64,000 nucleotides of DNA from Nostoc sp. C052 (GTDB taxonomy: Bacteria; Cyanobacteriota; Cyanobacteriia; Cyanobacteriales; Nostocaceae), in NCBI RefSeq assembly GCF_013393905.1, contig NZ_CP040272.1, positions 620,001 through 684,000 of the forward strand. Reading direction: 5' to 3'. This document shows, one piece after another, positions 51,957-62,500 of this stretch. The notes beneath the pieces were generated by a model, which worked only from the letters and a program-made list of their open reading frames with translations, ran no database searches and had not been told where the DNA came from. Positions within the stretch are counted from its first letter, which is position 1, and each line of letters starts with the position of its first letter. The translations under genes and the position numbers were made by a program.

Positions 51957-53696
51957 ATGGCTATGCAACCAGTTGACTTCACCACCCTTACAGCTACCTG
52001 TAGCGAAATACGCGCTAACTGGCTGCCCTCGCGGACAGAACAGGTTTATCAACGCGATCGCTACACTATTGCTATAGCATTACGCACTCTGAAACAGCGG
52101 GATTGGCTACAAATTTCTTGGCATCCCCAAGCGGCACATATTTGTATTGGCGATCCACCACCGCGATCGCCTGATACTTTCACCTTTAGTCAACAATTAA
52201 TACACCAATTGGGTGGTTTGGCATTGGTGGGTATTGAAGCGATCGCCCCTTGGGAGCGGGTTATCGATTTGCAATTTGCCCGTCGTCCCGGAGAAAGCGC
52301 CCTATATCATGTCTATGCAGAAATCATGGGCAAGTATAGCAACGTCATTCTCACCGACGCTAACAATATAATTATCACCGCCGCCCATCAAGTCAGTCAG
52401 CAACAATCTAGTGTCCGTCCCATCCAAACCGGACAACCTTATGAAACACCACCAAAACTGACTGGAACCGTCCCCAGTTTGAGCGAATCTCAAGAACGTT
52501 GGCAAGAACGGGTAAGTTTAGTGCCAGGAGCAATCAAGCGGCAATTACTCAAAAGTTATAGTGGCTTGAGTGCAGCGCTACTGGAGTTAATGCTGCTAGA
52601 AGCAAATATTGCCCCAGAAGCATCTACCGATACTCTCAACCCCGACGACTGGCGACGGCTGTTTGAGCGTTGGCAAGAATGGCTGCAAGCTTTGGATTCC
52701 AAGAAATTTCAACCCGCTTGGACAAAAGATGGTTACACCATAATGGGTTGGGGTGCAGTTGAAAAGGTCAAAAATATTCAGGAGTTACTCAACCACTACT
52801 ACAGTAATCAGATCGATCAACAGTTATTTTCGCAATTGCGCCATCAATTGAGTCAGAAATTGCATAATATTCTGGCCAAATTACGGAATAAAGCTCAAAC
52901 CTTTCAGACGCGCTTGCAGCAATCAGATCAAGCTGATGAGTATCGGCAAAAAGCTGATTTATTGATGGCTCATCTGCAAAACTGGCAACCGGGGATGAAA
53001 GAAATTATCCTGGCTGATTTTGAGACAAATTTGCCAGTTGCGATCGCACTCCAGCCAGATAAAAATGCCGTCCAAAATGCCCAAAGTCTTTACAAACAGC
53101 ACCAAAAGCTGAAACGCGCTCGTGCTGCTGTGGAACCGCTACTATTAGAAGTACAGACAGAAATTGAGTATTTAGAACAAGTAGAAGCTGCGATCGCTCA
53201 GATAGATACTTACCAAACAGCAGAAGATTTACGAGCTTTAGAAGAAATCCGCGAAGAGTTGATTGGGCAAAAGTATCTAGAAGATCCAGAATATCGTAGT
53301 CGGAGTGCCAATGAAGCTCCCAGCACCAATTTTCATCGTTATCTTACTCCCAATGGCTTTGAAGTATTAATCGGTCGTAACAATCGCCAAAATGACCAAT
53401 TAACCTTTCGTGTAGCAGGGGATTATGACATCTGGTTCCACGCTCAAGAAATTCCAGGAAGTCATGTGTTACTACGTTTAGAACCGGGTGCTGTTGCAGA
53501 AGAAACTGATTTGCAATTTGTAGCTAATCTTGCAGCATACTACAGTCGCGCCCGTCAGAGCGAGCAAGTGCCAGTAGTTTACACTCAGCTAAAACACGTC
53601 TACAAACCCAAAGGAGCCAAACCGGGAATTGCCATTTACAAGCAGGAAACCATACTTTGGGGAAAACCACAATTAACAATTCAAAATTCCAAATGA
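51957..53696 (+). CDS. rqcH: RqcH/NFACT-family protein (ribosome quality control)
   Basis: A 579-residue NFACT protein. The N-terminal NFACT-N domain is seen in LQISWHPQAAHICIGDPP and the middle is coiled-coil (about residues 280-420: KLHNILAKLRNKAQTFQTRL and the long EQVEAAIAQI helix). The C-terminal NFACT-R domain carries FRVAGDYDIWFHAQEIPGSH. In Bacillus, RqcH binds stalled 50S-peptidyl-tRNA and adds alanine tails; older labels call it fibronectin-binding. Either ATG at 51957 or the third codon could be the start. Confidence 0.9.
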   Translation: MAMQPVDFTTLTATCSEIRANWLPSRTEQVYQRDRYTIAIALRTLKQRDWLQISWHPQAAHICIGDPPPRSPDTFTFSQQLIHQLGGLALVGIEAIAPWERVIDLQFARRPGESALYHVYAEIMGKYSNVILTDANNIIITAAHQVSQQQSSVRPIQTGQPYETPPKLTGTVPSLSESQERWQERVSLVPGAIKRQLLKSYSGLSAALLELMLLEANIAPEASTDTLNPDDWRRLFERWQEWLQALDSKKFQPAWTKDGYTIMGWGAVEKVKNIQELLNHYYSNQIDQQLFSQLRHQLSQKLHNILAKLRNKAQTFQTRLQQSDQADEYRQKADLLMAHLQNWQPGMKEIILADFETNLPVAIALQPDKNAVQNAQSLYKQHQKLKRARAAVEPLLLEVQTEIEYLEQVEAAIAQIDTYQTAEDLRALEEIREELIGQKYLEDPEYRSRSANEAPSTNFHRYLTPNGFEVLIGRNNRQNDQLTFRVAGDYDIWFHAQEIPGSHVLLRLEPGAVAEETDLQFVANLAAYYSRARQSEQVPVVYTQLKHVYKPKGAKPGIAIYKQETILWGKPQLTIQNSK

Positions 53697-53827
53697 CGCT
53701 CTCTACTTCACCAAAACCTAAATCAGTTATTTTAGTTTTTCTTTGCTTGCTTTTTTCTCTGGGTGCAAATTGATTTAATCAATCAGCTTTGAGTTGCCCG
53801 TAGATATTAGCAGTTTCTTTTTCTTGG

Positions 53828-54243
53828 TTATGCGCCTGCTTTTTCTAAATGGGAATTTACCGTGCCTTCAAGATGATGTATTTTTTGATTTTGAAAATAT
53901 ATAACAGCTTGCTCAAGTTGCTTACTGCCCAAAGAGAATATATCATAACCTTCTTGCCAAGCAAATTTTTCTGATGTAGGGTAGGGCAAAGATTGTGGTT
54001 GAAATGGTGAGAACTACTTCCTTTAATTTTTTTTACAAACTCTGCGATCGCGATTGTTGGCGGGATAGATACTACTAAATGTATGTGGTCTTCAATACCT
54101 CCAATGGCATGGAGTCTACAATTTAAACTATTGGATTTATCAATGATGTAATTATAAAGATCAGTTTCTTTATCGGAGGTAATTAGAAGTTGGCGTTCTT
54201 TTGTTGCCCAAGCAATATGATAATAAAGTCGCCACAGAGACAT
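53828..54243 (-). pseudogene. Decayed TnpA_REP (REP-associated tyrosine) transposase
   Basis: The first 85 residues are intact (SLWRLYYHIAWATKERQLLI, with the HUH-like motif DHIHLVVSI and FVKKIKGSSSHHFN). The frame then shifts after HHFNHN. Fragments of the normal C-terminus, such as SLGSKQLEQAVIYFQNQKIH and HLEGTVNSHLEKAGA, are recoverable in other frames down to the TAA at 53828. At least two indels are needed, so the gene is dead. REP-like palindromes lie 270-400 bp upstream. Confidence 0.8.
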
Positions 54244-54290
54244 AATATTTTTTAAATTTTGTATTTACTTACATATATTTATGTTTCCCA

Positions 54291-54393
54291 TACAGCACTT
54301 CCGGCAGCTATGAGGTACATCCTCAAATCTGAAAGCTTTGATAGGAGAGGACAAGGAGAAAAACTGTATTGCATAATAGCCGGAAGCGCTGTA
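54291..54393. repeat. MITE-like inverted repeat (TACAGC...GCTGTA, 103 bp)
   Basis: The ends TACAGCACTTCCGGCAGCTAT and the inverse of ATAGCCGGAAGCGCTGTA are imperfect inverted repeats. The family end seems to be TACAGCGCTTCCGGC, and the element is bounded by TA. It sits between the TnpA relic and the palindrome array. It has no coding capacity. Confidence 0.7.
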
Positions 54394-54515
54394 TTGCTGG
54401 AAAAAATTATCATATTAGCAGTGTCTGTCAGCCAGGCAAAAAGCAGTAGCCAGCCAGGGGATCAGGAATAAACCAGAAAATCAGCCAGTTCACGAAGCCA
54501 GCCAGAAGGTAGCCA

Positions 54516-54648
54516 GGGAATGAAATTCCCCGTCTAAAAGCTAAAGTCGTCTGAAGACAACTTTGTGAAATTAGTAAACAATTAAACAAAGTTTTTTCTA
54601 GTCCTCTTCTAGAGGACTTCCAGCATTAGACAGGGAATTCTATTCCCT
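54516..54648. repeat. Four small palindromes (REP/IS200-like array)
   Basis: Two GGGAAT-NNN-ATTCCC hairpins (54516-54530 and 54632-54648) enclose AAAGTCGTCT-GA-AGACAACTTT (54543-54564) and AGTCCTCT-TCT-AGAGGACT (54600-54618). Before them, about five AGCCAG-type units run from 54427 to 54517. Such subterminal hairpins are typical of IS200/IS605 ends or of REPs mobilised by TnpA_REP. The last one lies 17 bases past the dnaE stop. Confidence 0.65.
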
Positions 54649-54664
54649 CTGAATACCCCTCTTC

Positions 54665-57295
54665 TTAATGCGGCAAACCCTCAACCCGCATCAAATCTAA
54701 TTCGCGTTCAAATATTTCATCAATTGGTAACATTTGACCATCAACAGTCATAAATTTATGGTCTTTTGTTGCCCGAATTATTGAACCATCTTCCAAGCAA
54801 TACTCAAATACCTCTTGTTCACCGCGATCGTGCCACTGTGCCACAGGTTGCGTATAGATATTCCCATTATTGTCAACACTATATACAGTACATTCGATGC
54901 GTTTTTCGACAATTTCTCCAATCGGCATTAATCCATATTCTACAGTCAATATTTCTGTGTCATAGCTTAAACAATATTCCGCAAACTTTAACATTTGCTC
55001 AAATAATTCATCCGCAACTTTTTTCTGAACGCCATTTTTAGCTGCGCCATCTACGAATTTTTCTCGCTGCTTTTGCATCTCAGAAACTTTCTTTTTACCC
55101 ATCGCCCGACGTAGCAAGTCAGCTTGTCCTAAAGAATATCCAGCCATATCTTGAGCAATTTTCATGATTTGCTCTTGATAGACCATAATTCCATAAGTTT
55201 CGTCTAATATTGGTTCTAGAACTTGGTGTTGATAATCAATCTTTTCTCGACCATGTTTGCGGTTGATAAACTTAGGAATTAGTCCTGCATCTAATGGGCC
55301 TGGTCGATAAAGTGCCAAAATTGAAGAAATATCTTCTATATTAGAAGGCTTCAAATCTCGCACGATCTGACGCATCCCAGAAGATTCTAGTTGAAATATC
55401 CCTTCTAACTCACCTGCTTCTAATAAATCATAAGTTTTTTGGACATCTTTTGGTAAAGTGCTATGTTCACCTTTAGCTAATATTCTCTGGGCTTTTCTTT
55501 CCTGGCGGGGAATTTCATCAGGATCAATCCGATATCCTTTCGTTTCTTGAATTAAATCAACAGTTTTTTGAATCAGGGTCAGGTTCCGTAAACCCAGAAA
55601 ATCCATTTTCAACAAACCCATTGATTCCAGGTCTTCCATGAAATATTGGGTAATCACAGAACCATCATTATTCTTTTGTAACGGGACAATTTCATCAAGA
55701 GGATCGGCGGAAATTACTACACCTGCTGCATGAACACCAAAGGTTTTGTTAGTTCCTTCAATTCGCATCGCCATATCTAGCCAATGGCGAACATGGGGTT
55801 CTTTATCATATTTTTCCTTAAACTCTGGTTCTGGAGTTTTATCAGAAACCATCACCTTGAGTTTCGTTGGTTTCCCCCGCACCACAGGAATCATTTTCGC
55901 CATTTTGTCAGCTTCCCCGTAGGGAATATTTAATACTCTGGCGACATCTTTCAAAACTGCTTTAGAAGTTAGGCGGTTAAAAGTAATAATTTGGGCAACT
56001 CTATCTGCACCATATTTCTCAGTGACATAATCAATAACTTTATCCCGTTGTTCAATACAGAAATCTGTATCAATATCAGGCATGGATTTCCGTTCTGGGT
56101 TCAAGAAACGCTCGAATAGTAACCCATGATGTACAGGATCAATATTAGTAATTCGCATTGCATAAGCAACTAATGAACCAGCCGCCGAACCCCGACCTGG
56201 CCCTACAGGAATATTATTATCTCTAGCAAATTTGATGTAGTCCCATACAACTAAAAAGTATTTGGAAAAACCCATCTGCTGAATCATCTTCAGTTCGTAT
56301 TCCAATCTTTCTTTATAGACGGAATCTACTTCCTGACGAGATTTGCGATTTAAGCGTTCTAAAAGTCCGCTCCATGCAACATCTTCAGCGTAAGTGTCAG
56401 CAGTATGACCAGAGGGAATTGGGGGTGTAGGAATCTGAGGCTCACCCATAATATGGTAAGGCTCAACTTTATCAGCGACTTCTTCAGTAGTGGCGATCGC
56501 TTCTACAATCACATCATCTGGTAAATGGTCACGAAATAGCTGCCGCATCTCTTCACCAGACTTGAGATACTCTGTGCCGCTATAACGCATCCGCTTATCT
56601 TCAATAATTAATTTGCCAGTTTGAATACATAGCAAAGCGTCGTGGGCTTCAACGTCAAAACAAGAAATAAAATGTGAATCATTAGTCGCAACAATTTTAA
56701 TTCCTAGTTCCCGCGCAATTTTGACGATTTCAACATTCACAATTCGGTCTTCTTGAGAACCGTGGTCTTGAATTTCTAGATAATAATCATCACCAAATAC
56801 CTCTTTATACCATTGGGCAACTTTGCGGGCGGCATCTGGTCTATTACTGAGAATCGCTTGGGGGACTTCTCCACCCAAACAAGCGCTGGTGACAATCAAG
56901 CCTTCATGATATTGTTTTAATAAATCTTTATTAATACAAGGACGAGAAAAAATTCCTTTGCCTTGAACACCTTTGAGGTGAGAAATTGTAGTTAATTTAA
57001 CTAAATTTTTGTAACCTTTAGTATTTTTAGCTAAAACAACTTGATGATATTTGGGGCGGCGTTCTTGTTTCTCAATATCACCGTTAATTACATACATTTC
57101 ATTGCCGATTATCGGCTTAATATTTTGGCTACGGCAGATTTTGATCAGTTCAACGGCTCCATACATGACACCATGATCGGTAAGGGCGATCGCTTTCATC
57201 CCCAGTGCGATCGCTCGATCCACCAACTCTGGTAGCTGACTTGCCCCATCGAGCAAACTATAGTCGCTGTGAATATGTAAAGGAACAAAGGACAT
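54665..57295 (-). CDS. dnaE-N: DNA polymerase III alpha subunit, N-terminal half with split DnaE intein (DnaE-N)
   Basis: An 876-residue polypeptide. The N-extein (774 residues) is the front half of the replicative polymerase: a PHP domain starting LHIHSDYSLLDGASQ, and the catalytic aspartates in MPDIDTDFCIEQRD. The final 102 residues are the N-terminal split intein: Cys-1 in CLSYDTEILTVEYG, the block B motif with TKDHKFM, and the end RVEGLPH. It splices in trans with the C-half encoded elsewhere, which is not in this window. The start at 57295 (MSFVPLHIHSDYS) is preferred over six codons upstream. Palindromes follow the stop. Confidence 0.97.
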   Translation of the reverse strand: MSFVPLHIHSDYSLLDGASQLPELVDRAIALGMKAIALTDHGVMYGAVELIKICRSQNIKPIIGNEMYVINGDIEKQERRPKYHQVVLAKNTKGYKNLVKLTTISHLKGVQGKGIFSRPCINKDLLKQYHEGLIVTSACLGGEVPQAILSNRPDAARKVAQWYKEVFGDDYYLEIQDHGSQEDRIVNVEIVKIARELGIKIVATNDSHFISCFDVEAHDALLCIQTGKLIIEDKRMRYSGTEYLKSGEEMRQLFRDHLPDDVIVEAIATTEEVADKVEPYHIMGEPQIPTPPIPSGHTADTYAEDVAWSGLLERLNRKSRQEVDSVYKERLEYELKMIQQMGFSKYFLVVWDYIKFARDNNIPVGPGRGSAAGSLVAYAMRITNIDPVHHGLLFERFLNPERKSMPDIDTDFCIEQRDKVIDYVTEKYGADRVAQIITFNRLTSKAVLKDVARVLNIPYGEADKMAKMIPVVRGKPTKLKVMVSDKTPEPEFKEKYDKEPHVRHWLDMAMRIEGTNKTFGVHAAGVVISADPLDEIVPLQKNNDGSVITQYFMEDLESMGLLKMDFLGLRNLTLIQKTVDLIQETKGYRIDPDEIPRQERKAQRILAKGEHSTLPKDVQKTYDLLEAGELEGIFQLESSGMRQIVRDLKPSNIEDISSILALYRPGPLDAGLIPKFINRKHGREKIDYQHQVLEPILDETYGIMVYQEQIMKIAQDMAGYSLGQADLLRRAMGKKKVSEMQKQREKFVDGAAKNGVQKKVADELFEQMLKFAEYCLSYDTEILTVEYGLMPIGEIVEKRIECTVYSVDNNGNIYTQPVAQWHDRGEQEVFEYCLEDGSIIRATKDHKFMTVDGQMLPIDEIFERELDLMRVEGLPH
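54668..54973 (-). other. Split intein DnaE-N (102 codons)
   Basis: Encodes residues 775-876 of DnaE-N. The first residue is the nucleophilic cysteine (TGT at 54971-54973) after the extein ending KFAEY. Long shared blocks with the Nostoc punctiforme DnaE-N intein are visible, with differences such as YDTE for YETE and GEIVEK for GKIVEK. Confidence 0.93.
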
Positions 57296-57488
57296 AAGCA
57301 TCTCCAACCACAAGCCAAGACACCTCTAGGGGCCTACCTTGTGGTATACCCTTTCGAGCTAGATTTTGCAAAGCAACGGAATCTTAGATTAACAGTTTTT
57401 AACCAAAATTAAAGCTGTTCTTTTTCGGGAATTATCACTATCATTAGTGTTGTTTTAATAGTTACAGCAGTTAACCAGTACCTAGCCA

Positions 57489-58781
57489 ATGAGTCAAACA
57501 GAGAGAACTACTTCGCCTGCAACCAAAGCTAGCCCTTGGTGGCAGCGTATCCCTCTCACCTTACAAATAGTCATCGCCTTAGTCGCCGCAGTCAGCATCG
57601 GAATTGTCCTTGGGGCGGGGAATCCCAACCCCAGCAACGCAGCTTTAATCAACAATTTAGCAATTCCGGCTGAATTGGTGCTAAAAGCTCTCCGCGCCTT
57701 GGCTACACCTCTAATTCTGGTAGCCGTGCTACATACTTTGATGACTACCAATATCCCTGGTACAGCTGGGCGGCGGTTGGCAGTGTTACTTTTAACCAAC
57801 ACAACTGTAGCTATTTTAGTGGGACTTTTGGTAGCCAATATTCTGCGTCCAGGGACTTGGGGCAATGTAAACACCTCAACAACTACGGCAGTAACTGCTC
57901 AGAGTCTCGATCCTTGGGGAATACTCAAAGATGCTGTCCCGGAAGCAGTTCTCAAGCCATTGGTTGATAATAATGTCATCCAACTGATTGTAATTGCCCT
58001 GAGTTTTGGCATCGTTCTGCGGGGATTAAAATCTGAACAAATCGCCCAAGGCAAGAATGGATTCCAGCCGATTGAGGATGTCATCGGAATTTTATTTGAA
58101 GCGGTAGTCCGCATCCTCAACTGGGTAATTGCCTTAGTGCCGTTCGCAGTCTTTGGAATTGTAGCTAAAACTATTGCGATGCAGGGCTTTGCACCGTTTA
58201 AATCTTTGGGTGCATTCATCGTAGCCGTATTGTTAGCACTGGTATTGCAAGCTTGCTACTACCTCACCAGAGTAAAATTTGGTTCTTGGGTACACCCGCT
58301 AAAATTCCTCGCTGGCGGTTCTGATGCCTTTTTAACAGCTTTCTCAACTTCTTCCTCAGCAGCAGCAATGCCTGTAACCTTTGAGGTTTTGCAAACAAAA
58401 GTCGGTTTAAGGGAATCTTCTGCTGCCTTGGGGGCATTAGTTGGGGCAAATTTCAATAATGATGGTACTGCTCTCTACGAAGCAATGTCTGCGTTGTATA
58501 TTTCCCAACTAATTGGGCAACATCTGAGCTTGACACAGCAGTTAGTTGTCATCCTTACCTCGATATTTGCCTCGGTAGGTGCGGCAAATATTCCTAATGC
58601 TGGACTAGTAACGATGACACTGGTGTTCACTTCTGTAGGCTTACCTACCCAGTACATTGCTTTGCTAGTTACTGTAGACTGGTTTTTGGATCGCTGCCGC
58701 ACAGCAATTAATGTTATGGGAGATATGACTGTCAGTGCTTTACTTGACGGCAAAAAGCCTCGTTCTGTGGACGAGGCTTAG
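57489..58781 (+). CDS. Dicarboxylate/amino acid:cation symporter (SLC1/DAACS type)
   Basis: A 430-residue secondary transporter. The re-entrant HP1 serine-rich motif FSTSSSAAAMPVTFEV and the NFNNDGTALYEAMSAL motif of the substrate site are present, with ASVGAANIPNAG (HP2) later. About eight hydrophobic helices. The substrate could be a C4-dicarboxylate, glutamate or aspartate: the C-terminal DWFLDRCRTAINVMGD is typical of the whole family. Divergent from dnaE-N, with about 190 bp between. Confidence 0.88.
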   Translation: MSQTERTTSPATKASPWWQRIPLTLQIVIALVAAVSIGIVLGAGNPNPSNAALINNLAIPAELVLKALRALATPLILVAVLHTLMTTNIPGTAGRRLAVLLLTNTTVAILVGLLVANILRPGTWGNVNTSTTTAVTAQSLDPWGILKDAVPEAVLKPLVDNNVIQLIVIALSFGIVLRGLKSEQIAQGKNGFQPIEDVIGILFEAVVRILNWVIALVPFAVFGIVAKTIAMQGFAPFKSLGAFIVAVLLALVLQACYYLTRVKFGSWVHPLKFLAGGSDAFLTAFSTSSSAAAMPVTFEVLQTKVGLRESSAALGALVGANFNNDGTALYEAMSALYISQLIGQHLSLTQQLVVILTSIFASVGAANIPNAGLVTMTLVFTSVGLPTQYIALLVTVDWFLDRCRTAINVMGDMTVSALLDGKKPRSVDEA

Positions 58782-58801
58782 TTTGCCAGCTTTTGAGATA
58801 T

Positions 58802-58981
58802 CTAATGCTGTTGAGGCCCTTTGGCGTCACATTCTTTAGTCCAGCAACGTTCTAGAAGTTGCAGACGCCAGATCAAGACAAAGCGTTGGGGATTCAATAC
58901 TAATTTAGTCTCGCGGCTAAATAAGGGCTGGTTCAGATATTGCCAAAGAGGAAATTTAATTTTGGTGTGTTTTGGAGTCAT
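58802..58981 (-). CDS. Small conserved-looking cyanobacterial protein (59 aa)
   Basis: A 59-residue ORF starting MTPKHTKIKFPLWQYLNQPL and containing TKLVLNPQRFVLIWRLQLLE. The FPLWxYLxQPLF and LNPQRFxLIWRLQLxE patterns look like a small family that I recall from other Nostocales. It is too short to be found by length filters. Basic, with two helices likely; function unknown. It is convergent with the symporter gene, whose stop lies 20 bases away. Confidence 0.65.
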   Translation of the reverse strand: MTPKHTKIKFPLWQYLNQPLFSRETKLVLNPQRFVLIWRLQLLERCWTKECDAKGPQQH

Positions 58982-59040
58982 AAGAACAAAAAATAATATA
59001 AAAGTTTTGTCTAGAAACTACCTGATAGTGTTTTTCTAGT

Positions 59041-59524
59041 TAAAGGCTACACTGTGCTTTTACAATTGTCTTTGTGGCAATTGCGGAATTTCAGCAGGTG
59101 AATTTATGTTGTTTCCGCTTTAATACTGAAATTGCACGCACCATTTTTTTGATTCCACCGGACAGAAGGCGACTGGTTCAAATACTCCTGGTGTTTAGGC
59201 GATGAAAATTTCGCCGCAGGGTAGAAACAACCTTTGACTCTGAGCGATCGCACTCAAGAGAGTTTATAGCCAGTGGTTCCTCATTTCAGGAATTTACCAG
59301 AAGTTCTCGGAAGTTGGCGATCGCTAATGGTGTAGTTGACCACACCACTGACACCAGTTATGGTGAGGCTGCTAGCATCGATGATCGTTACCCAGCACCG
59401 TATTTACTTGGATACTCACAGCAGTATTTTTAGCAGTGCTAGCAGTATCCCTGACTGCAATAGGTGCATCGTTGACTGAGTTAATGTCAGGTTAAAAGTA
59501 CCAATGGTACTGCGGTTACAAACT
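59041..59524. other. Region with relics of a cadherin-like repeat gene
   Basis: About 480 bp with no intact gene. The right half is the pseudogene described at 59300-59518. The left half (59041-59290) is unremarkable, with HIP1-like GCGATCGC sites. Confidence 0.45.
59300..59518 (-). pseudogene. Fragment of a cadherin-like/Ig-like repeat protein gene
   Basis: On the minus strand, GTFNLTLTQ is followed by VNDAPIAVRDTASTAKNTAV and, after a single-base frame change near 59375, IDASSLTITGVSGVVNYTI. This is the usual VNDAPxAxxDxA linker and following strand pattern of the Cadherin-5/VCBS-like repeats in large cyanobacterial surface proteins. At least two frame changes disrupt it. It may be the remains of a deleted adhesin gene. 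Confidence 0.65.
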
Positions 59525-62500
59525 TTATTCGGGGGATTTTAACTTACGAGCCACCTTTTGATAGAACTCAAAGGCTTCTTTCAAAGAAGAAATATCCTTT
59601 TCAAAAATATTATCTTTTCCAAAAACCTTGGGGTATTCCTGATGTTCAAGTATAGTGTCCACTGCGCTCTCTAACTGCTCTATTAAGGTATTTATTTGCT
59701 CTTCTAAGTGTTCTAATTCTGTTATTATATCTGAGCAACGCTCGATAATAGCATTCATTTTTTCATGAAGAGATATAGCTAGTTCTAAATCTTCAATAGG
59801 CTTGAAATTTGCAATCATGATACAAATCTTGTCGATATTGTCGATATTCGTATCGAGTTCAGTGGTGCTATTTTTGAGAGCAACGTTCTTATCATAAATG
59901 AGTTTTTTAAGCTGTGCTAACTGCACGGGATACATTGCCTTACTTTGTATTCTTTTATGTTTAATAGCTGAAGCCTCCTCTTGTGCATCATCTAAATACC
60001 CTGATTTCTTAGCTTTACCTGTGGCAATTTGTGCCCGAACATTGTCCCGAACATTGTCCCGAACCTTGCCCTTAATCTTTCTCGTTCTCCAGTTCTTGAT
60101 CTGACTGAACTTATGCTCACTACCTTCGATTTGCTCTGGATCATTAATCTCTAGTAGCACTGATTGCGGTTGCAAAAGAGGAACTATATTTTTAAATGAT
60201 TCAAGTTGACTAGCTAGGTTGTCAATTAACTTGTTTAATTCCTCCATTTTATTCAATTGATTGGCTTTTTGATTAGCTTTTTGACTCTCTGTTAGAGGAA
60301 GTGCTTTCGAGCGTTTTTTGATAGATTTTATGAACTGTGGATTGTCTTTGATACTTCGAGCATAGCCCAGTTGATCACGTTGATTTTGTAGTTCCTGCTG
60401 ACGTTCTTCGTCAATTTTACCCAATTCTTTATGGGCTTCAGGATAATTTGTAAAAAGGCCTGGTCGCAGATCAGGGATTTCAACACCTAAAATATTGTAT
60501 AGCTGACTAGGTGAAACTTTATCCTCTTTGGTTATGTCCTTAATTCGTGACTCATATTTTTCTACTTTGCTTTTGCTGCTTTCAGGATCGAGAAGCTCAT
60601 CTTCGTCTCTTGCATTGTATAAGTCAAACAATTCTCGGAGCGAAATTCCACCATAGTTATCTGCTTCTCTAATGAGAAACTGAATATCTTCTAGGTTACG
60701 CAAGGCTTTTTCTTCATCAAAGACTTGTTGCTTTTCTGGTTTAGTACCGGACTTATCTTTATAGGTAGCTGCCTTAAGTACTTTTTTTAAGTGTTCTTCA
60801 TCCATATTTAAGATGCGTTTTTTAGTGTCCTCAGTAAGAATTTTATTCGCATTAGGTAATCCAACAGGAAACGAGCTTGAGTATTCGCCAGTTTGATTCC
60901 TATTCACTTTCGCGATTCCATAATCATCATTATCAATCTTTTTTAAGTTACCTTGATCAAACATATATTGGGTATACGAACCGTCCTTATATTGAAATAG
61001 CATATCTAATATTACGGTATCCTGAATTTGCTGCTCATCTATGTCCAGTTCCTTAACTTTTGTCTCAAGAGTAAGTTTTTGTTTAGCTGTTTCTAATTGT
61101 TCGTCAAAACCAAATTCCTTTTTGAGGTCAGATATTTCTTGATCGGAAATATCTAATGTTTTCTTACCTGTCTTTTCTCTTACAAATTTATCAAATTCTT
61201 TATCTACTAATTCATCCGCATAGTAAGGGTCTGATGCCATAGACATCTTTTTATCTCCAGCTTTTCCTGGTGCTAGAGTAGAAAGAAGATTATTCCGTTT
61301 TTTCTCCCTAGAATCTACCTGACTCTGTGGCATTGATGTAGTAAGCGGCATGTGTGTGAATCCCAATTCATGAGCTACTAAAGGGATAAATACAGCTCGT
61401 TTACGTTCTGATTTTCGTTCATCATAATCTCTGTCACCAGGCCCGCCATAGTTTTCTTCCTTGATTACATGAGTTACAGGATTGGTATCTGAACTTCCTA
61501 CTTTTTTATAGGGATACACCGTTCCAAAAGCCCCTTTACCTATCGCAAAACCTGCTTTCTCAAGAGCATTTTCATTAGTCAATTGCTCAAGTTCTTGATA
61601 CTGCTTCAGAGTTTCTTTATTTTCCAAAGTTTTTAGGAACTCATGCATTCCTTTTGTTCGCCCAGGTTGAGATGAGATTATGTTCTGATCAGGCTCACTT
61701 GTCTGATTTGATTTTTTTCGTTTTCTTGGATCTGGAAAAGGCTTTAAATCTTGTGGTCTCGGATGTTCCTTCAACCACTCTACCGGATCTATTGTTCCGA
61801 CTTGATTAATAGCAGTTAGCTCTGGGTTAAAACTATCTTCTTTAGCAGCTTCTTGGGAAGTGAGACTATCTACTGAGTTATCTGGTAACTCAGCTTTCAT
61901 ATTTGTATCAACAACTTCTGTCTGATTAATAGATTCTTCCAAATCAGATGGTGTTGTCATATTACCGTCTAACACACGCTGCACCATCGGTTTGTTTTGA
62001 AGTTCTTCCCTCGGCATTTTCTCTTGCTGGAGATTATTAGTATCTGACTTAATTTGCAATCTGTTTTCATCTTCTGACATCTTCTCTGGCTGAAGTTTAT
62101 TAGTTTGTGGTTGATGAATCTGTTGCACAACTTGATATGCTGTTTCATCTGCTTGTTGTTCATATTTATCCCCAGATGCCCCAATTGTCAGCTTTGCCTG
62201 AATTGGTATTGCTTCATTAGGTCGCCTTAGTGAATAATTGGCAATGTTATGACCAAACTGCTGTGCCGTTTTCAATTTTGACAGCAATAATCCATTTATA
62301 TTGGCTTGCAATCCATCTAATCGTTCCTGTCCTTGTGGGGTTATTGTGCCAAACTTTGCTTGTAGCTCTAGCTTTGTTGCTTCCATTTTTTGCCCAGCAA
62401 AGGTTTCACTCTCTATGTCCTGTTGTGTCTTTGCTACAACTAACTTGTTTTGTGCTTGAATTCCAAAGGGTCTGGGTGCGAGCTGTGATGATGTCGCTGG

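Noticed and set aside
61330..61390. Zinc-protease motif in VAHELGFTH of the 1013-aa protein
   Set aside because: The motif lacks the second histidine of HExxH at the right spacing (HELGF), so a peptidase is not supported.
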